Origin: Luteimonas sp. MC1825
GTDB taxonomy: Bacteria; Pseudomonadota; Gammaproteobacteria; Xanthomonadales; Xanthomonadaceae
Length of the DNA stretch: 64,000 nt
NCBI RefSeq assembly: GCF_014764385.1
Contig: NZ_CP061714.1
Span: 1,984,001-2,048,000 of the forward strand
Direction of reading: 5' to 3'
Both the position numbers and the translations under genes were made by a program. This document shows, piece after piece, positions 1 through 9,053 of the stretch (position 1 is the first letter of the stretch; the number at the start of each line of letters is the position of its first letter). Below the pieces are notes generated by a model. The model was given only the letters and a program-made list of their open reading frames with translations, had not been told where the DNA came from and did no database searches.

Positions 1-383
1 CCGGCGGCGCGCAGTGCGTGCGCATGCCGGGCGAGCAGCGAGCCATTGGTGGTCAGCGCCAGGTCGTCGATGCCCGGCACCTGCGCCAGGCGCGCCACCA
101 GCGCCGGAAGGTCGCGGCGCAGCAGCGGCTCGCCACCGGTGATGCGCAGCTTGTGCACGCCCAGCCGCGCGAAGCCGCGCACCAGGGTCTCGATTTCATC
201 GAACGACAGGCGCGATGCGCTGTCGAGCCCGTGGTCATCTGCGATGCGCTCGGCCGGCATGCAGTAGCCGCAGCGGAAGTTGCAGGCGTCGATCACCGAC
301 AGGCGCAGCTCGCGCAGCGGCCGCCCGAGGCGATCGGCGGGCATCGCCGGCAGCAGGGCCTGCGGCTGCAACAGGGCGTTCAC
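1..383 (-). CDS. moaA: GTP 3',8-cyclase MoaA (N-terminal part, cut by window edge)
   Basis: The first 127 codons of a radical-SAM enzyme that converts GTP to a cyclic intermediate in the first step of molybdenum cofactor synthesis. The radical-SAM cysteine motif CNFRCGYC lies near residue 33, followed by MPAE, the glycine-rich ITGGEPLLR segment and ALTTNGSLL, all typical of MoaA. The start is taken as GTG at 383 because it overlaps the TGA of the upstream gene in a GTGA arrangement; an internal ATG at 344 is the alternative and loses 13 residues. The 3' end lies outside the window, so the C-terminal 4Fe-4S domain cannot be checked. Confidence 0.9.
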   Translation of the reverse strand, partial: MNALLQPQALLPAMPADRLGRPLRELRLSVIDACNFRCGYCMPAERIADDHGLDSASRLSFDEIETLVRGFARLGVHKLRITGGEPLLRRDLPALVARLAQVPGIDDLALTTNGSLLARHAHALRAA

Positions 384-1138
384 GGCGACAGTGCCGGATG
401 CGGCAGCGGATCAGCCAATGCCAGCACCTCGCCCGGGCCTGCGACGCGATGGCCGCGGGCGCGCATGGCGTCGCCATCGGCCGCGCTGGCGTAGTGGTAG
501 AGCACGCAGCGCGCGAGCAGTTCGCGCGGATATTCGCGTTCGAGGTCGGCGATGCCGCTGTGAGAGGGGTTGCCGTGCAGGCCGCAGTCGTGGGCCACCA
601 GTTCGCCCTCGCCGGCCATGGTGGCGAGCACCTCCGGGATCGGCCGCGTGTCGCCGCTCCACGCCAGGCTGCCGCGCAGGCGCAGCCCGTAGGCGCTGCG
701 CGGCCAGTGGTGGCGGACCTCGAATGTCTCCAGCCGCACGCCGTCGTGCCAGAACGCATCGCCCACCGGCACCACGCGGAACGCATCCCAGAAGTTGGCG
801 CCACCCTCGGCCAGCGCGTTGGGGTATTCGGCGATGCGCCGGTGCAGCAGCGGCAGCACGTCGACCGGGACATACACCGGCGTGCGCCCGCGCCGCGCGG
901 GATCGAAATAGTTGGCCACGAACAGCCGTTCGAACCCCGCCACGTGGTCGAGGTGCACGTGGGTGACGAACAACGCGGGCGGCGGCGCGCCGTAATGCGC
1001 CAGGTATGCGGTGAGGCCTTCGGCGCCGCAGTCGATCGCAAGCCACGGTGCGCCGTCGCGCTCCAGCGTGGCCATAGGCGAACCCAGCGCCACCGCCGAC
1101 GCGTTGCCGACACCCTGGAACCGCAGCGACCAGGCCAT
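380..1138 (-). CDS. MBL-fold metallohydrolase (RNase Z-like)
   Basis: A 252-residue metallo-beta-lactamase-fold hydrolase. The metal-binding signature HVHLDH lies near residue 60, with later metal-ligand candidates in WSGDTRP and AHDCGLHGN. The layout (open N-terminal strand region, single HxHxDH, late Asp and His) resembles RNase Z and related phosphodiesterases, but the substrate is unknown. The start ATG overlaps the kdkA stop as TGATG and the stop overlaps moaA as GTGA, so the three genes are probably translationally coupled. The pairing with kdkA and moaA does not by itself reveal a function. Confidence 0.85.
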   Translation of the reverse strand: MAWSLRFQGVGNASAVALGSPMATLERDGAPWLAIDCGAEGLTAYLAHYGAPPPALFVTHVHLDHVAGFERLFVANYFDPARRGRTPVYVPVDVLPLLHRRIAEYPNALAEGGANFWDAFRVVPVGDAFWHDGVRLETFEVRHHWPRSAYGLRLRGSLAWSGDTRPIPEVLATMAGEGELVAHDCGLHGNPSHSGIADLEREYPRELLARCVLYHYASAADGDAMRARGHRVAGPGEVLALADPLPHPALSP

Positions 1139-1899
1139 CAGATGCCCCGCGCCCAGCGCTTGTCATAGACGGCGCGCAGGCGGGCGAAGTCCGCGCGCAC
1201 CGCCTCCTCGCTGCGTTCGCCGCGCAATTTGAGCAGCGACCGCTCCAGGCGCGCCAGGTTGCGCGAGCGCCAGGCGGTGGCCGGTATGGTCATGCGCGAG
1301 CGGTCGAGGTCGATCACCCAGCCCTGCCCTGTGTCGTTGAACAGGATGTTGTGCGCATTGAGATCGGCATGGTCGAGGCCTTCACGATGGAAGCGCGCAA
1401 TCAGGTCGCCGGCCGCCTCCCAGGGCGCGTCGCCTTGCTGCTGCGCCGCCAGCGCCCCAAGCGACTGCACGTCCATCAGGCGCGTCATCAGGATCGATGC
1501 GCGATACCACATGCCTTCGCGCAGGTACGCGGCCGCGATCGGCTGCGGCACCGGCAGGCCGCGTCGCTTGAGCTCGCGCAGCAGCCGGAACTCGGCAAAG
1601 CTGCGCACGCGGTCGACGCCGCGCCACAGGTGGCGGTCACGGCTGACCGCCGCGGCCATCCCGCCACGCAGGTAGTGGCGCAATACGCAGGGACCGTGGC
1701 TGGCACCGTCGATGAACCAGGCGCCACCGCGACCGCTGCCCGACACCGGCGTGGCACGCGCGCCCCAGGCTTCGGGGTCGAACCAGCGCGGGTCGGCTTG
1801 CCGCAGCTGCGTCTGGTCGAACAGAATCGACCCGACGCCACGTTCCCGGGGTCCGGCGCGGAACGGCGTCAGGCTCTCGGTGGCATCGAAAATGGCCAT
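1138..1899 (-). CDS. kdkA: 3-deoxy-D-manno-octulosonic acid kinase
   Basis: A 253-residue kinase that phosphorylates Kdo of the lipopolysaccharide inner core at the cytoplasmic face of the inner membrane. Family features are the N-terminal WFDPEAWG, the VLRHYLRGG segment, the catalytic loop [11 protein letters not shown] near residue 175 and the metal-binding IDLDRSRM. The ATG at 1899 is preferred over a TTG immediately upstream. It lies 18 bases from the divergent glycosyltransferase, another probable LPS core gene, and is first in an operon with the metallohydrolase and moaA. Confidence 0.92.
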   Translation of the reverse strand: MAIFDATESLTPFRAGPRERGVGSILFDQTQLRQADPRWFDPEAWGARATPVSGSGRGGAWFIDGASHGPCVLRHYLRGGMAAAVSRDRHLWRGVDRVRSFAEFRLLRELKRRGLPVPQPIAAAYLREGMWYRASILMTRLMDVQSLGALAAQQQGDAPWEAAGDLIARFHREGLDHADLNAHNILFNDTGQGWVIDLDRSRMTIPATAWRSRNLARLERSLLKLRGERSEEAVRADFARLRAVYDKRWARGI

Positions 1900-1917
1900 C
1901 AACCGAGTCTAACAAGC

Positions 1918-2994
1918 TTGCCAGCCCTCCCGCCTGCATCGCCCCGCTCGATCTGCCTGCTGCGCCTGTCCGCGCTGGGCGACGTGACCCACGTGCTGCC
2001 GCTGGTGCACTCTCTGCAGGCTGCCTGGCCCGGCGTGGAGCTGGCCTGGATCATCGGCAAGGGCGAGCAGCGCCTGCTCGAAGGCCTTCCCGGCGTGGAG
2101 TTCGTGGTCTACGACAAGAAGACCGGACTGCACGGAATGCGCGCACTGCGTCGTGAACTCGCCGGGCGCCGGTTCGACGCGCTGCTGCTGATGCAGCTCG
2201 CGCTGCGCGCCAACCTCCTGTCGACAGGCGTGCACGCGCGGCGGCGCATCGGTTACGACCGCGCGCGATCGAAGGAACTGCATGGCCTGTTTGTCAATGA
2301 ACGCATCCGCGGAGCCGCCGGCCCGCACGTGCTGGATGTGCTTGGCAGCTTCAGCGAGCCGCTGGGCGTGACCCGCGGCAAGGTTGAATGGCGGCTGCCG
2401 GTGCCCGATGAAGCGCACGCCTGGGCCCAGGCGCAATGGCCGCGCGACGCGGCGCCGACGCTGGTCATCTCGCCCTGCTCCAGCCATGCACGCCGCAACT
2501 GGCGCGCCGACCGTTACGCCGCCGTGGCGAACCATGCCGCGCAGCGCGGCTGGCGGGTCGTCCTCTGCGGCGGCCGCAGTACGCTGGAACGCGACACAGG
2601 CGACGCCATCCTGTCCGCGATGCGGGCGCCGGCACTGGACCTGATCGGCAGGGACACGCTGAAGCAGCTGCCCGCGCTGCTGGCCCGCGCCGACCTGGTC
2701 ATGACCCCCGACTCGGGCCCCATGCACATCGCAAATGCCATGGGCGCCAAGGTGCTGGGCCTGCACGCCGCCACCGACCCGCGGCGCAGCGGTCCCTATT
2801 CCGACATCCGCTACTGCGCCGACCGCTACGACGACGCGGCGCGGAGATACCTCGGCAAGCCCGCCGCGGAGCTGGCCTGGGGTACCAAGATCGAGGCGGA
2901 CGGCGTCATGGACCTGGTGACCGTCGACGACGCGATCAGCGCGTTCGAGCGTCGCCGCGCCGACCTGCGTCAGCCAGGCACGCCCGGGCTGTAA
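1918..2994 (+). CDS. Glycosyltransferase family 9 (heptosyltransferase-like)
   Basis: About 358 residues. ICLLRLSALGDVTHVLP at the N-terminus is the nucleotide-sugar heptosyltransferase signature, and MTPDSGPMHIANAMG near the C-terminus is the second hallmark of GT9. The predicted role is addition of heptose or a related sugar to the LPS core, in keeping with the divergent kdkA. No ATG lies close upstream; TTG at 1918 places the conserved motif about 10 residues in, as expected for the family, but no clear Shine-Dalgarno sequence is visible, so the start is provisional. The 3' end overlaps the convergent DUF6165 gene by 25 bases. Confidence 0.82.
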   Translation: MPALPPASPRSICLLRLSALGDVTHVLPLVHSLQAAWPGVELAWIIGKGEQRLLEGLPGVEFVVYDKKTGLHGMRALRRELAGRRFDALLLMQLALRANLLSTGVHARRRIGYDRARSKELHGLFVNERIRGAAGPHVLDVLGSFSEPLGVTRGKVEWRLPVPDEAHAWAQAQWPRDAAPTLVISPCSSHARRNWRADRYAAVANHAAQRGWRVVLCGGRSTLERDTGDAILSAMRAPALDLIGRDTLKQLPALLARADLVMTPDSGPMHIANAMGAKVLGLHAATDPRRSGPYSDIRYCADRYDDAARRYLGKPAAELAWGTKIEADGVMDLVTVDDAISAFERRRADLRQPGTPGL

Positions 2995-3377
2995 TCCTCG
3001 TACGACTTTTCCTCGACGTAGCTCGAGCCGAGCGCGAGGTTGATGTCCTTCTTGATCCGCGCGCGCACGTCGTTCTGCACGTAGACGCTGCGCGCGAGGG
3101 CGATGAACTCCTCGTCGAAGGCCTGGGCCTTTTCCTTGAGGCGGATGTCGTCCTCGATCACCCACAGGCGCTCGTTCACCGCCTTGAGCTCGGCCCGCAG
3201 GCGCACGATGTCGCCACCGGCGGCCGGGTGCGCCATCCAGGTCTTTTCCAGCGCCGACAGCTCGTTGCGCACGTTGGCCAGCTTGGCCGGATCGGTCATG
3301 CGTTCGGACTTGATCTGCAGGATGGCGATCTTGTCGAGCAGCTCGCCGAACGAGACGGGCACGGAAATTTCGGACAT
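2970..3377 (-). CDS. DUF6165 family protein
   Basis: A small soluble protein of 135 residues, highly charged and probably mostly alpha-helical, beginning with VPVSFGELLDKIAILQIKSERM. That opening matches DUF6165, often found near polysaccharide or LPS glycosyltransferase genes; the biochemical function is unknown. It converges with the GT9 gene, overlapping its last 25 bases, which fits a shared role in envelope glycans but does not prove it. Confidence 0.75.
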   Translation of the reverse strand: MSEISVPVSFGELLDKIAILQIKSERMTDPAKLANVRNELSALEKTWMAHPAAGGDIVRLRAELKAVNERLWVIEDDIRLKEKAQAFDEEFIALARSVYVQNDVRARIKKDINLALGSSYVEEKSYEDYSPGVPG

Positions 3378-3424
3378 GGGTCTCTGGCTACGGACGTCAG
3401 GGACGGCCAGTGTACGCGTTCGTC

Positions 3425-3453
3425 TTGTGGCCCCCGCCGGTGACCCGTATCAT
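3425..3453 (+). promoter_or_regulatory. Sigma-70 promoter of tRNA-Ser
   Basis: TTGTGG at 3425-3430, a 17-base spacer and TATCAT at 3448-3453, ending 29 bases before the mature tRNA-Ser. Spacing and position are as expected for a tRNA promoter. Confidence 0.6.
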
Positions 3454-3482
3454 TGCGCCCCCGGCCCTCGCGGTCGGGAACC

Positions 3483-3573
3483 GGAGAGGTGGCAGAGCGG
3501 TTGAATGTACCTGACTCGAAATCAGGCAGGCGTTTATAGCGCCTCGGGGGTTCGAATCCCCCCCTCTCCGCCA
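3483..3573 (+). tRNA. tRNA-Ser (CGA)
   Basis: Acceptor stem GGAGAGG pairs with CCTCTCC, the CCA is encoded, the anticodon loop is CTCGAAA (anticodon CGA, reading UCG), and there is a long variable arm as in class II tRNAs. The T-arm contains GGTTCGAATCC. Confidence 0.96.
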
Positions 3574-3617
3574 GATACGCAAGAGCCCCCGCAAGGGGGT
3601 TTTTGCGTATCTGGCGG
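3568..3617. repeat. 50-bp inverted repeat spanning the tRNA 3' end and its terminator
   Basis: Perfect 15-base arms at 3568-3582 and 3603-3617 enclose the terminator stem CCCCC-gcaa-GGGGG. The left arm includes the last bases and CCA of tRNA-Ser, so downstream DNA carries an inverted copy of the tRNA terminus. Confidence 0.85.
3586..3604 (+). terminator. Rho-independent terminator of tRNA-Ser
   Basis: Stem CCCCC/GGGGG around a GCAA tetraloop, followed by TTTTT. It is nested within the larger inverted repeat and sits 12 bases after the encoded CCA. Confidence 0.85.
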
Positions 3618-3755
3618 CGTTCGAAGTTCCACACATTGCCGTGTGCCATCATCCCTCCACCACCACGCCGCATCACACTGCATGCCCGCTGACCTGTTCC
3701 GCGCTTCCACGCCGTTCTTCCTGACAGCCACCCCGGGAGCCGAATCGGCCCGCGC

Positions 3756-4460
3756 ATGATCGAATTCGGCCATCTCACCCATGTCGGCTTGCGGCGCGAG
3801 CTGAACGAAGACACGTACTACGGCGACAGCGAGCTCGGGCTCTGGCTGGTTGCCGACGGCATGGGTGGCCACGAGTACGGCGAGGTCGCCAGCGCGCTCG
3901 CCCGCGAGGCGATCGTGCGCGAGACCCGCCAGGGCACGCCCCTGCCGCAGGCGATCCGCATCGCCGACGAGGAAATCATCAGCGCGTCGCGCAAGCGCCA
4001 GGACGCCTTGCCCATGGGCACCACCGTGGTCGCGGCGCGGATCACCGGCAACCGCTTCGAAGTCGCCTGGGTCGGCGACAGCCGCGTCTACGTCTGGCAC
4101 GAAGGCAAGCTGGCGCAGCTGTCGCAGGACCACAGCTATGTCCAGGAACTGATCAGCCAGGGCGCGATCAGCATCGACCAGGCGCGCAGCCATCCGCACC
4201 GCAACGTGGTGACCCAGGCGCTGGGCGTGACCGACCCGCAGGCGCTCAACGTCGAGACCATGTCGGGCGAACTCTCGCCGGGCATGCAGCTGCTGCTGTG
4301 CAGCGACGGCCTGACCGAGGAAGTCGACGACAACGGCATCGCCCGCGTGCTGGCGCACACCGAATGCAGCGCCCAGGAGTGCGTGGACGGCCTGGTGGCC
4401 GCGGCGCTCGACGGCGGCGGCTCGGACAACGTCACCGTGGTGCTGGTGCGCCGCCACTGA
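3756..4460 (+). CDS. PP2C-family protein serine/threonine phosphatase
   Basis: A 234-residue PPM/PP2C phosphatase, a metal-dependent cytoplasmic enzyme that dephosphorylates Ser/Thr. Motifs in order: RRELNEDTYY near residue 14, VADGMGGHEYGE near 35, AWVGDSRVYVW near 107, SDGLTEE near 187 and GGSDNVTVVLV at the end; these supply the acidic metal ligands. It stands alone between tRNA-Ser and dnaQ with no kinase or FHA gene beside it, so its substrate cannot be inferred. No signal peptide or transmembrane segment is seen. Confidence 0.9.
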   Translation: MIEFGHLTHVGLRRELNEDTYYGDSELGLWLVADGMGGHEYGEVASALAREAIVRETRQGTPLPQAIRIADEEIISASRKRQDALPMGTTVVAARITGNRFEVAWVGDSRVYVWHEGKLAQLSQDHSYVQELISQGAISIDQARSHPHRNVVTQALGVTDPQALNVETMSGELSPGMQLLLCSDGLTEEVDDNGIARVLAHTECSAQECVDGLVAAALDGGGSDNVTVVLVRRH

Positions 4461-4475
4461 CCCGGTGCGGCGGCG

Positions 4476-5207
4476 TCAGGCCGTCGCGTGCTCCGCCAAC
4501 GCGTCTTCGACGTCCCAGACCGCCCGCCCGGCGCGCTTGCGGATCGTGGCCAGCCGCGCCTCGTGCGCAGCCATGTCCGTCATGCCCACCGCCACCCGCG
4601 GCCGCGGCGCATCGCTCGCCGCCGGCGGCATGCGCATCATCGCCACCTGCTGCGGGTCCGTGTCCGATCCGGCCAGGCCGAGTTCGGTCTGGCCCGCGGT
4701 CATCGCCAGGTAGGCTTCGGCCAGCAGTTGCGCATCGAGCAACGCGCCGTGCAGTTGGCGATGCGAATTGTCGACACCCAGGCGCCTGCACAGCGCATCG
4801 AGTGAATTGCGTTGGCCCGGGAACCGCTGGCGCGCCATTTCCAGCGAGTCCAGCACCGCCGCCCGATCGCGGATGCGGCCATAGCCGTCACCGAGCAGCG
4901 ACAGCTCGTGGTCGAGGAAGCCGAGGTCGAACGCGGCGTTGTGGATCACCAGCTCGGCGCCGTCGATGAACGCCAGGAACTCGTCGACGATCGCCGCGAA
5001 CTTCGGCTTGTCGGCCAGGAATTCCAGGGTCAGCCCGGTGACTTCCTGCGCCCCGGGCTCGAACTCGCGTTCCGGATGGATGTACTGCTGCCAGGTGCGC
5101 CCGGTGGGCCGGCGCTCCACAAGTTCGACGCAGCCGATCTCGACCACGCGGTTGCCCTTGCGCCATTCCAGGCCGGTGGTTTCGGTATCGAGGACGATCT
5201 GGCGCAT
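4476..5207 (-). CDS. dnaQ: DNA polymerase III epsilon subunit (3'-5' proofreading exonuclease)
   Basis: A 243-residue DEDDh exonuclease of the replicative polymerase core. ExoI is VLDTETTGLEW at residues 5-15, ExoII HNAAFDLGFLDHEL lies near residue 98, and ExoIII contains HGALLDAQLLAEAY near 160. The poorly conserved C-terminal tail would bind the alpha subunit. It lies downstream of rnhA on the same strand; rnhA-dnaQ adjacency in one orientation or the other is common in gammaproteobacteria. Confidence 0.94.
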   Translation of the reverse strand: MRQIVLDTETTGLEWRKGNRVVEIGCVELVERRPTGRTWQQYIHPEREFEPGAQEVTGLTLEFLADKPKFAAIVDEFLAFIDGAELVIHNAAFDLGFLDHELSLLGDGYGRIRDRAAVLDSLEMARQRFPGQRNSLDALCRRLGVDNSHRQLHGALLDAQLLAEAYLAMTAGQTELGLAGSDTDPQQVAMMRMPPAASDAPRPRVAVGMTDMAAHEARLATIRKRAGRAVWDVEDALAEHATA

Positions 5208-5227
5208 GGCTTCCCGGGGGGATTGGA

Positions 5228-5258
5228 GTGGGGCGTGGGGCGTGGCGCGTGGCGTGTG
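5228..5258. repeat. Degenerate heptanucleotide tandem repeat between rnhA and dnaQ
   Basis: About four copies of a 7-base unit related to CGTGGGG/CGTGGCG fill most of the 55-base rnhA-dnaQ spacer. The copies are imperfect. Confidence 0.6.
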
Positions 5259-5262
5259 CGGG

Positions 5263-5718
5263 TCAGCGCAGCGCGGCGGCGGCGGCCTTGAACTTCACTG
5301 CTTCATCGCGTGCCAGCACATCGACGCGCTCGTTGTCGGGGTCGCCGGAGTGACCCTTCACCCAACGCCAGTCGATGCTGTGGCGGCCGGTGGCGGCGTG
5401 CAGGCGCTCCCACAGGTCGCGGTTCTTCACCGGATCGCCGCCTGAGGTCTTCCAGCCGCGGCGCACCCAGTTCTTCATCCACTCGGTGATGCCCTGGCGC
5501 ACGTATTGCGAGTCGGTGTGGAGGGTGACCTCGCAGGCCTCGGTCAGCGTCTCCAGCGCCACGATGGCCGCCATCAGCTCCATGCGGTTGTTGGTGGTCA
5601 GCGCTTCGCCGCCCGCGAGGACACGCTCGCGCGCACCGTAGCGCAGCAGGGCCGCCCAGCCTCCGGGGCCGGGATTGCCGAGGCAGGCCCCGTCGGTATG
5701 CACCTCGATCGACTTCAT
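5263..5718 (-). CDS. rnhA: Ribonuclease HI
   Basis: A 151-residue enzyme that cuts the RNA strand of RNA-DNA hybrids in the cytoplasm. The catalytic acidic residues appear in [11 protein letters not shown] (residue 8), TNNRMELMA (47), HTDSQYV (68) and [11 protein letters not shown] (about 134). Length is normal for the family. The ATG at 5718 overlaps the stop of the upstream methyltransferase as ATGA, indicating translational coupling; a longer reading frame upstream only covers that gene in another frame. Confidence 0.95.
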   Translation of the reverse strand: MKSIEVHTDGACLGNPGPGGWAALLRYGARERVLAGGEALTTNNRMELMAAIVALETLTEACEVTLHTDSQYVRQGITEWMKNWVRRGWKTSGGDPVKNRDLWERLHAATGRHSIDWRWVKGHSGDPDNERVDVLARDEAVKFKAAAAALR

Positions 5719-6377
5719 GCCGCGCTCGCTCCCTGCGGCATCGCCAGGACGCGTGCCTGGCGGACCGGGGTCAAGGGCATGGCGCGCTTCTCGGCGCGGA
5801 CGAGGTACGCGGCGCGGAATCCGGCACCGCTTTGCTCGCGCAGGTCGCCCTCGGTCCGCCAGCGCGGACCGATGCCATCGGACACCGCATCCGGTTGCAG
5901 GCCTGCGGCGCGCAGTCGCCGCCGCCACACCAGGGGTTCGGATGCGCGCAGGCCGTGGCCGAGCCAGTGCCAGCGGTAGGGCGACAGCGGATTGAGCAGG
6001 AACATCACCAGCCGGCCCCCGGGCACCAGGATGCGCGCAGCCTCCTCGAGCAGCGCGCGGCCACCGTCGTCGAGCGCGGCGACATGCTGCACAACCACCG
6101 TGCCGAACGCCTCGCTGGGCAGCGGCAGCGGCAGGCTGCAGCTCACCTCGCCCCGCCAGCCATCACCACAGGGCGACAGCGCCAGCCCGCGCCGGCCGGC
6201 GGGCCGGAGCGGCGGCAGCGGCGCCAGCCACAGCCAAGGCTGCGCCGGGCGCTCCGCGAGCGCACGTTCGACGGCGGATTGTTCGCTCTGCAGCAGGGCG
6301 CGGCCCGGCGTGCTGGCGAACCACAGGATGGCGGGAGCGGGTTGACCGGTCCGGAGAGGCAGGGGCATGGTCGCCAT
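5715..6377 (-). CDS. SAM-dependent methyltransferase, divergent
   Basis: About 220 residues with the later half of a class I methyltransferase fold. [31 protein letters not shown] and a following helical segment are the post-motif-I elements, while the usual glycine-rich motif I is not obvious. This family regularly accompanies rnhA and gloB in proteobacteria and is usually annotated as a generic methyltransferase; the substrate is unknown. ATG at 6377 is preferred, with ATG at 6368 possible; longer forms would run into divergent gloB. Confidence 0.78.
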   Translation of the reverse strand: MATMPLPLRTGQPAPAILWFASTPGRALLQSEQSAVERALAERPAQPWLWLAPLPPLRPAGRRGLALSPCGDGWRGEVSCSLPLPLPSEAFGTVVVQHVAALDDGGRALLEEAARILVPGGRLVMFLLNPLSPYRWHWLGHGLRASEPLVWRRRLRAAGLQPDAVSDGIGPRWRTEGDLREQSGAGFRAAYLVRAEKRAMPLTPVRQARVLAMPQGASAA

Positions 6378-6411
6378 TCTAGACGCCCCGCCCGACAAGG
6401 TCCCCGGTCCC

Positions 6412-7179
6412 ATGCAGTCGCTTGCCCTGCCCGCCTTCGCCGACAACTACATCTGGATGCTGCCGGACCTCGCCGGCGCGGGCGCGCTGGTGGTCGACCC
6501 CGGCCAGGCGGGCCCGGTCCTTGCCGCGGCCGATGCCGGGCTGCGGCCAACGGCGGTCCTGCTGACCCATCACCACGATGACCACGTGGGCGGCGTGCCC
6601 GAGCTCCTGCAACGTTGGCCCGGCCTGGCGGTGTATGCGCCGGCGGACGAGCGCATCCCCTTTGCCTGCTCCCGGGTGGGCGGCGGCGACCGGGTCGAGG
6701 CCGGTGGGCACGGCTTCGATGTGATCGCCGTGCCTGGCCATACCGTGAGCCACATCGCATTCCACGGCCACGGCCACTTGTTTTGCGGGGACACACTCTT
6801 CAGTCTCGGTTGCGGCCGCCTGTTCGAGGGGTCACCCGGGCAGATGCTCGCTTCCCTCGATCGGCTGTCCGCACTGCCGGGCGAAAGCCTGGTGTGTTGC
6901 GGCCACGAGTACACGCAGTCGAATGCCGCCTTCGCGAAGGCCGTCGACCCGGACAATCCGGCGCTTGAGCGTCGCATCGATGAGGTGACCGCCATGCGCC
7001 AGGCCGGACAGCCCACCCTTCCCGTCACGCTCGCCAGCGAGCGCGCCTGCAACCCGTTCCTGCGCGTCGACGCGCCCGCCGTCCGCGCCGCCGTCGCGGC
7101 CCATGAAGGTCGCGGGGATCTCGATCGGGTCGCGACCTTCGCCGCACTGCGGCGCTGGAAGGACGGTTTCCGCGCATGA
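6412..7179 (+). CDS. gloB: Hydroxyacylglutathione hydrolase (glyoxalase II)
   Basis: A 255-residue enzyme that hydrolyses S-D-lactoylglutathione to lactate and glutathione, completing methylglyoxal detoxification. The binuclear metal motif [10 protein letters not shown] lies near residue 50, with [10 protein letters not shown] and [17 protein letters not shown] further on and the glutathione-binding C-terminal domain after CCGHEYT. The ATG at 6412 gives [15 protein letters not shown], the normal family start; an upstream in-frame ATG at 6367 overlaps the divergent methyltransferase. The stop overlaps the next gene by four bases (ATGA). Confidence 0.94.
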   Translation: MQSLALPAFADNYIWMLPDLAGAGALVVDPGQAGPVLAAADAGLRPTAVLLTHHHDDHVGGVPELLQRWPGLAVYAPADERIPFACSRVGGGDRVEAGGHGFDVIAVPGHTVSHIAFHGHGHLFCGDTLFSLGCGRLFEGSPGQMLASLDRLSALPGESLVCCGHEYTQSNAAFAKAVDPDNPALERRIDEVTAMRQAGQPTLPVTLASERACNPFLRVDAPAVRAAVAAHEGRGDLDRVATFAALRRWKDGFRA

Positions 7180-8138
7180 CGCGCGCTTCAGGCTGCGCAG
7201 CCACGCTGCTGTTGGGCGTGCTGCTGTTGGCAGCGTTGCCCGCAGACGCCCAATCGCCAACCGCGGGCACGCAGGCGGCGCCGACCGTGCAGCTGGCGGT
7301 GCCGGCCAGCGGCAAGCCCGACGCGCATACCGGCGTCGACATCTACGAGGCGTTCGTCGGCGGCCTGGGCCAGCCAGCCTGCGAAGACGCGAGCCCGCGC
7401 TGGGAGTCGCACTTCGCGCACGTACCGGCGCAGCTGGCGGCCGTCGACAGCGAGGTGCTGCCGCTGTTCGGCTATGTCGTGGATGCGCTGCGCCAGGCGC
7501 ACCTGCCCACCGAGTACGCGCTCATCCCGTTCGTCGAAAGCGGCTACCGCCCCGGCGCCCGCAGTGCCAGCGGCCCCGCCGGCCTGTGGCAGTTCATCGC
7601 CCTCACCGCGCGCAACCACAGGATCCCGATGCGACCGGGCTTCGACGGCCGCCTGTCGCCGGTCGAGGCGACCCGCGCCGCGGTGCGTTACCTGAAGACC
7701 CTGCATGGCATGTTTGCCGGCGACTGGCGGCTTGCGGTGATGGCGTTCAACGCCGGCGAATACCGCGTGCTGGGTGCGCTCAAGCGCCACGACATGCGCG
7801 CCGCCAACGCCCGGCCGGAAGCACTCGAGAGCCTGTCCGGCATCACCCGCGCCTATGTGGTCAAGCTGCACGCGCTGTCGTGCCTGATGGTCGAGGCCGG
7901 GCGCCAGCGCGACTTCCGCGAAGCACTGGACCGTCCGGTGGCGCGCCTTGTCGCGATCGAACTGCCCGCCGACGCGGCCAGCCTGGACGCCTTCGCCGCC
8001 CGCCAGGGTCTCGACGCGGCGCGCCTGAAACGCCTGAATCCCGCCTTCGCTCCACAGGGCTCGAGCCGTGCGGGCGGCGTGCACGTACTGGTCCCGGCCG
8101 CGGCCGCGACCGCACCCCGGGGGGCCGTGGCAAACTAG
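7176..8138 (+). CDS. MltD-like lytic transglycosylase with C-terminal LysM-like segment
   Basis: A 320-residue exported peptidoglycan lyase. Residues 1-25 form a Sec signal peptide ending in ADA. The SLT domain has catalytic Glu in [11 protein letters not shown] near residue 120, then [10 protein letters not shown] and [11 protein letters not shown]. Residues from about 268 ([18 protein letters not shown] onward) resemble one divergent LysM peptidoglycan-binding repeat. MltD after gloB is a conserved gammaproteobacterial pairing and the ATGA overlap supports co-expression. The protein is shorter than E. coli MltD, which carries more LysM repeats. Confidence 0.88.
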   Translation: MTRASGCAATLLLGVLLLAALPADAQSPTAGTQAAPTVQLAVPASGKPDAHTGVDIYEAFVGGLGQPACEDASPRWESHFAHVPAQLAAVDSEVLPLFGYVVDALRQAHLPTEYALIPFVESGYRPGARSASGPAGLWQFIALTARNHRIPMRPGFDGRLSPVEATRAAVRYLKTLHGMFAGDWRLAVMAFNAGEYRVLGALKRHDMRAANARPEALESLSGITRAYVVKLHALSCLMVEAGRQRDFREALDRPVARLVAIELPADAASLDAFAARQGLDAARLKRLNPAFAPQGSSRAGGVHVLVPAAAATAPRGAVAN

Positions 8139-8171
8139 GCGCTTCCGCACAACATCGGGTCCAACCACACC

Positions 8172-8975
8172 ATGGGATTCCTGCAGGGCAAGCGCGCACT
8201 CATCACCGGCATCGCCAGCCAGCGCTCCATCGCCAACGGCATCGCCGAGGCCATGCACCGCGAGGGCGCCGAGCTCGCCTTCACCTACCAGAACGAAAAG
8301 CTCAAGTCGCGCGTCGAAGACGTCGCCGGCCGGCTGGGTGGCGGGCCCGTGTACCCGCTCGATGTCGCCGACGACGCCCAGATCGAGGCGCTGTTCACTG
8401 CCCTCGGCCAGCACTGGGACGGCCTGGACATCCTGGTGCACGCGATCGCGTTCGCGCCGCGCGAGGCGATCACCGGCCAGTTCCTCGACGGCCTGACCCG
8501 CGAGAATTTCGCGTCGGCCCATGACATCTCGGCGTATTCGCTGGCGGCGCTGGCCAAGGCCGCGCGCCCGATGATGCAGGGGCGCAAGGGCGCGGTGCTG
8601 ACCCTGAGCTACCTGGGCGCGGTGCGCACCCTGCCGAGCTACAACGTGATGGGCGTGGCCAAGGCCAGCCTGGAAGCCACGGTGCGCTACCTGGCGCTCA
8701 ACCTCGGGCCGGAGGGCACGCGCGTCAACGCGATCTCGGCCGGACCCATCAAGACCCTGGCGGCGGCGGGCATCGGCGGGTTCCGCAAGATCCTCGGCCA
8801 TGTCGAGGCCTACACCCCGCTGCGCCGCAGCGTGACCATCGAGGACGTCGGCAACGTCGCCGCGTTCATGTGTTCGGACCTGGCGGCGGGCGTGACCGGC
8901 GAGGTGACGTATGTGGATGCCGGCTACAACATCGTCGGCATGACCGGGCTGGAAGACGCGCCTTCGGCCGACTGA
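8172..8975 (+). CDS. fabI: Enoyl-[acyl-carrier-protein] reductase (NADH)
   Basis: A 267-residue short-chain dehydrogenase that performs the last reduction of the type II fatty-acid elongation cycle and is the target of triclosan-type inhibitors. [17 protein letters not shown] at the N-terminus is the FabI cofactor-binding signature. The catalytic Tyr and Lys are in [11 protein letters not shown] with six residues between them, as in FabI rather than the spacing of three in Fab[14 protein letters not shown] and the C-terminal [11 protein letters not shown] also match. A bidirectional terminator follows. Confidence 0.96.
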   Translation: MGFLQGKRALITGIASQRSIANGIAEAMHREGAELAFTYQNEKLKSRVEDVAGRLGGGPVYPLDVADDAQIEALFTALGQHWDGLDILVHAIAFAPREAITGQFLDGLTRENFASAHDISAYSLAALAKAARPMMQGRKGAVLTLSYLGAVRTLPSYNVMGVAKASLEATVRYLALNLGPEGTRVNAISAGPIKTLAAAGIGGFRKILGHVEAYTPLRRSVTIEDVGNVAAFMCSDLAAGVTGEVTYVDAGYNIVGMTGLEDAPSAD

Positions 8976-8997
8976 CCGCGACACTGCGCCAGCAACG

Positions 8998-9025
8998 AAA
9001 AAGCCCGGCCTGAGCCGGGCTTTTT
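8998..9025. terminator. Bidirectional terminator between fabI and ppiD
   Basis: Perfect 12-base arms AAAAAGCCCGGC and GCCGGGCTTTTT around a four-base loop serve the convergent fabI and ppiD genes. Confidence 0.92.
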
Positions 9026-9053
9026 CATGCAGCGCGGAGACGCCGGGCGCAGG

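Noticed and set aside
3483..3617. The tRNA-Ser inverted repeat as an integrase attachment site
   Set aside because: The copies are inverted rather than direct, only 50 bases apart, and no integrase gene or island lies next to it.
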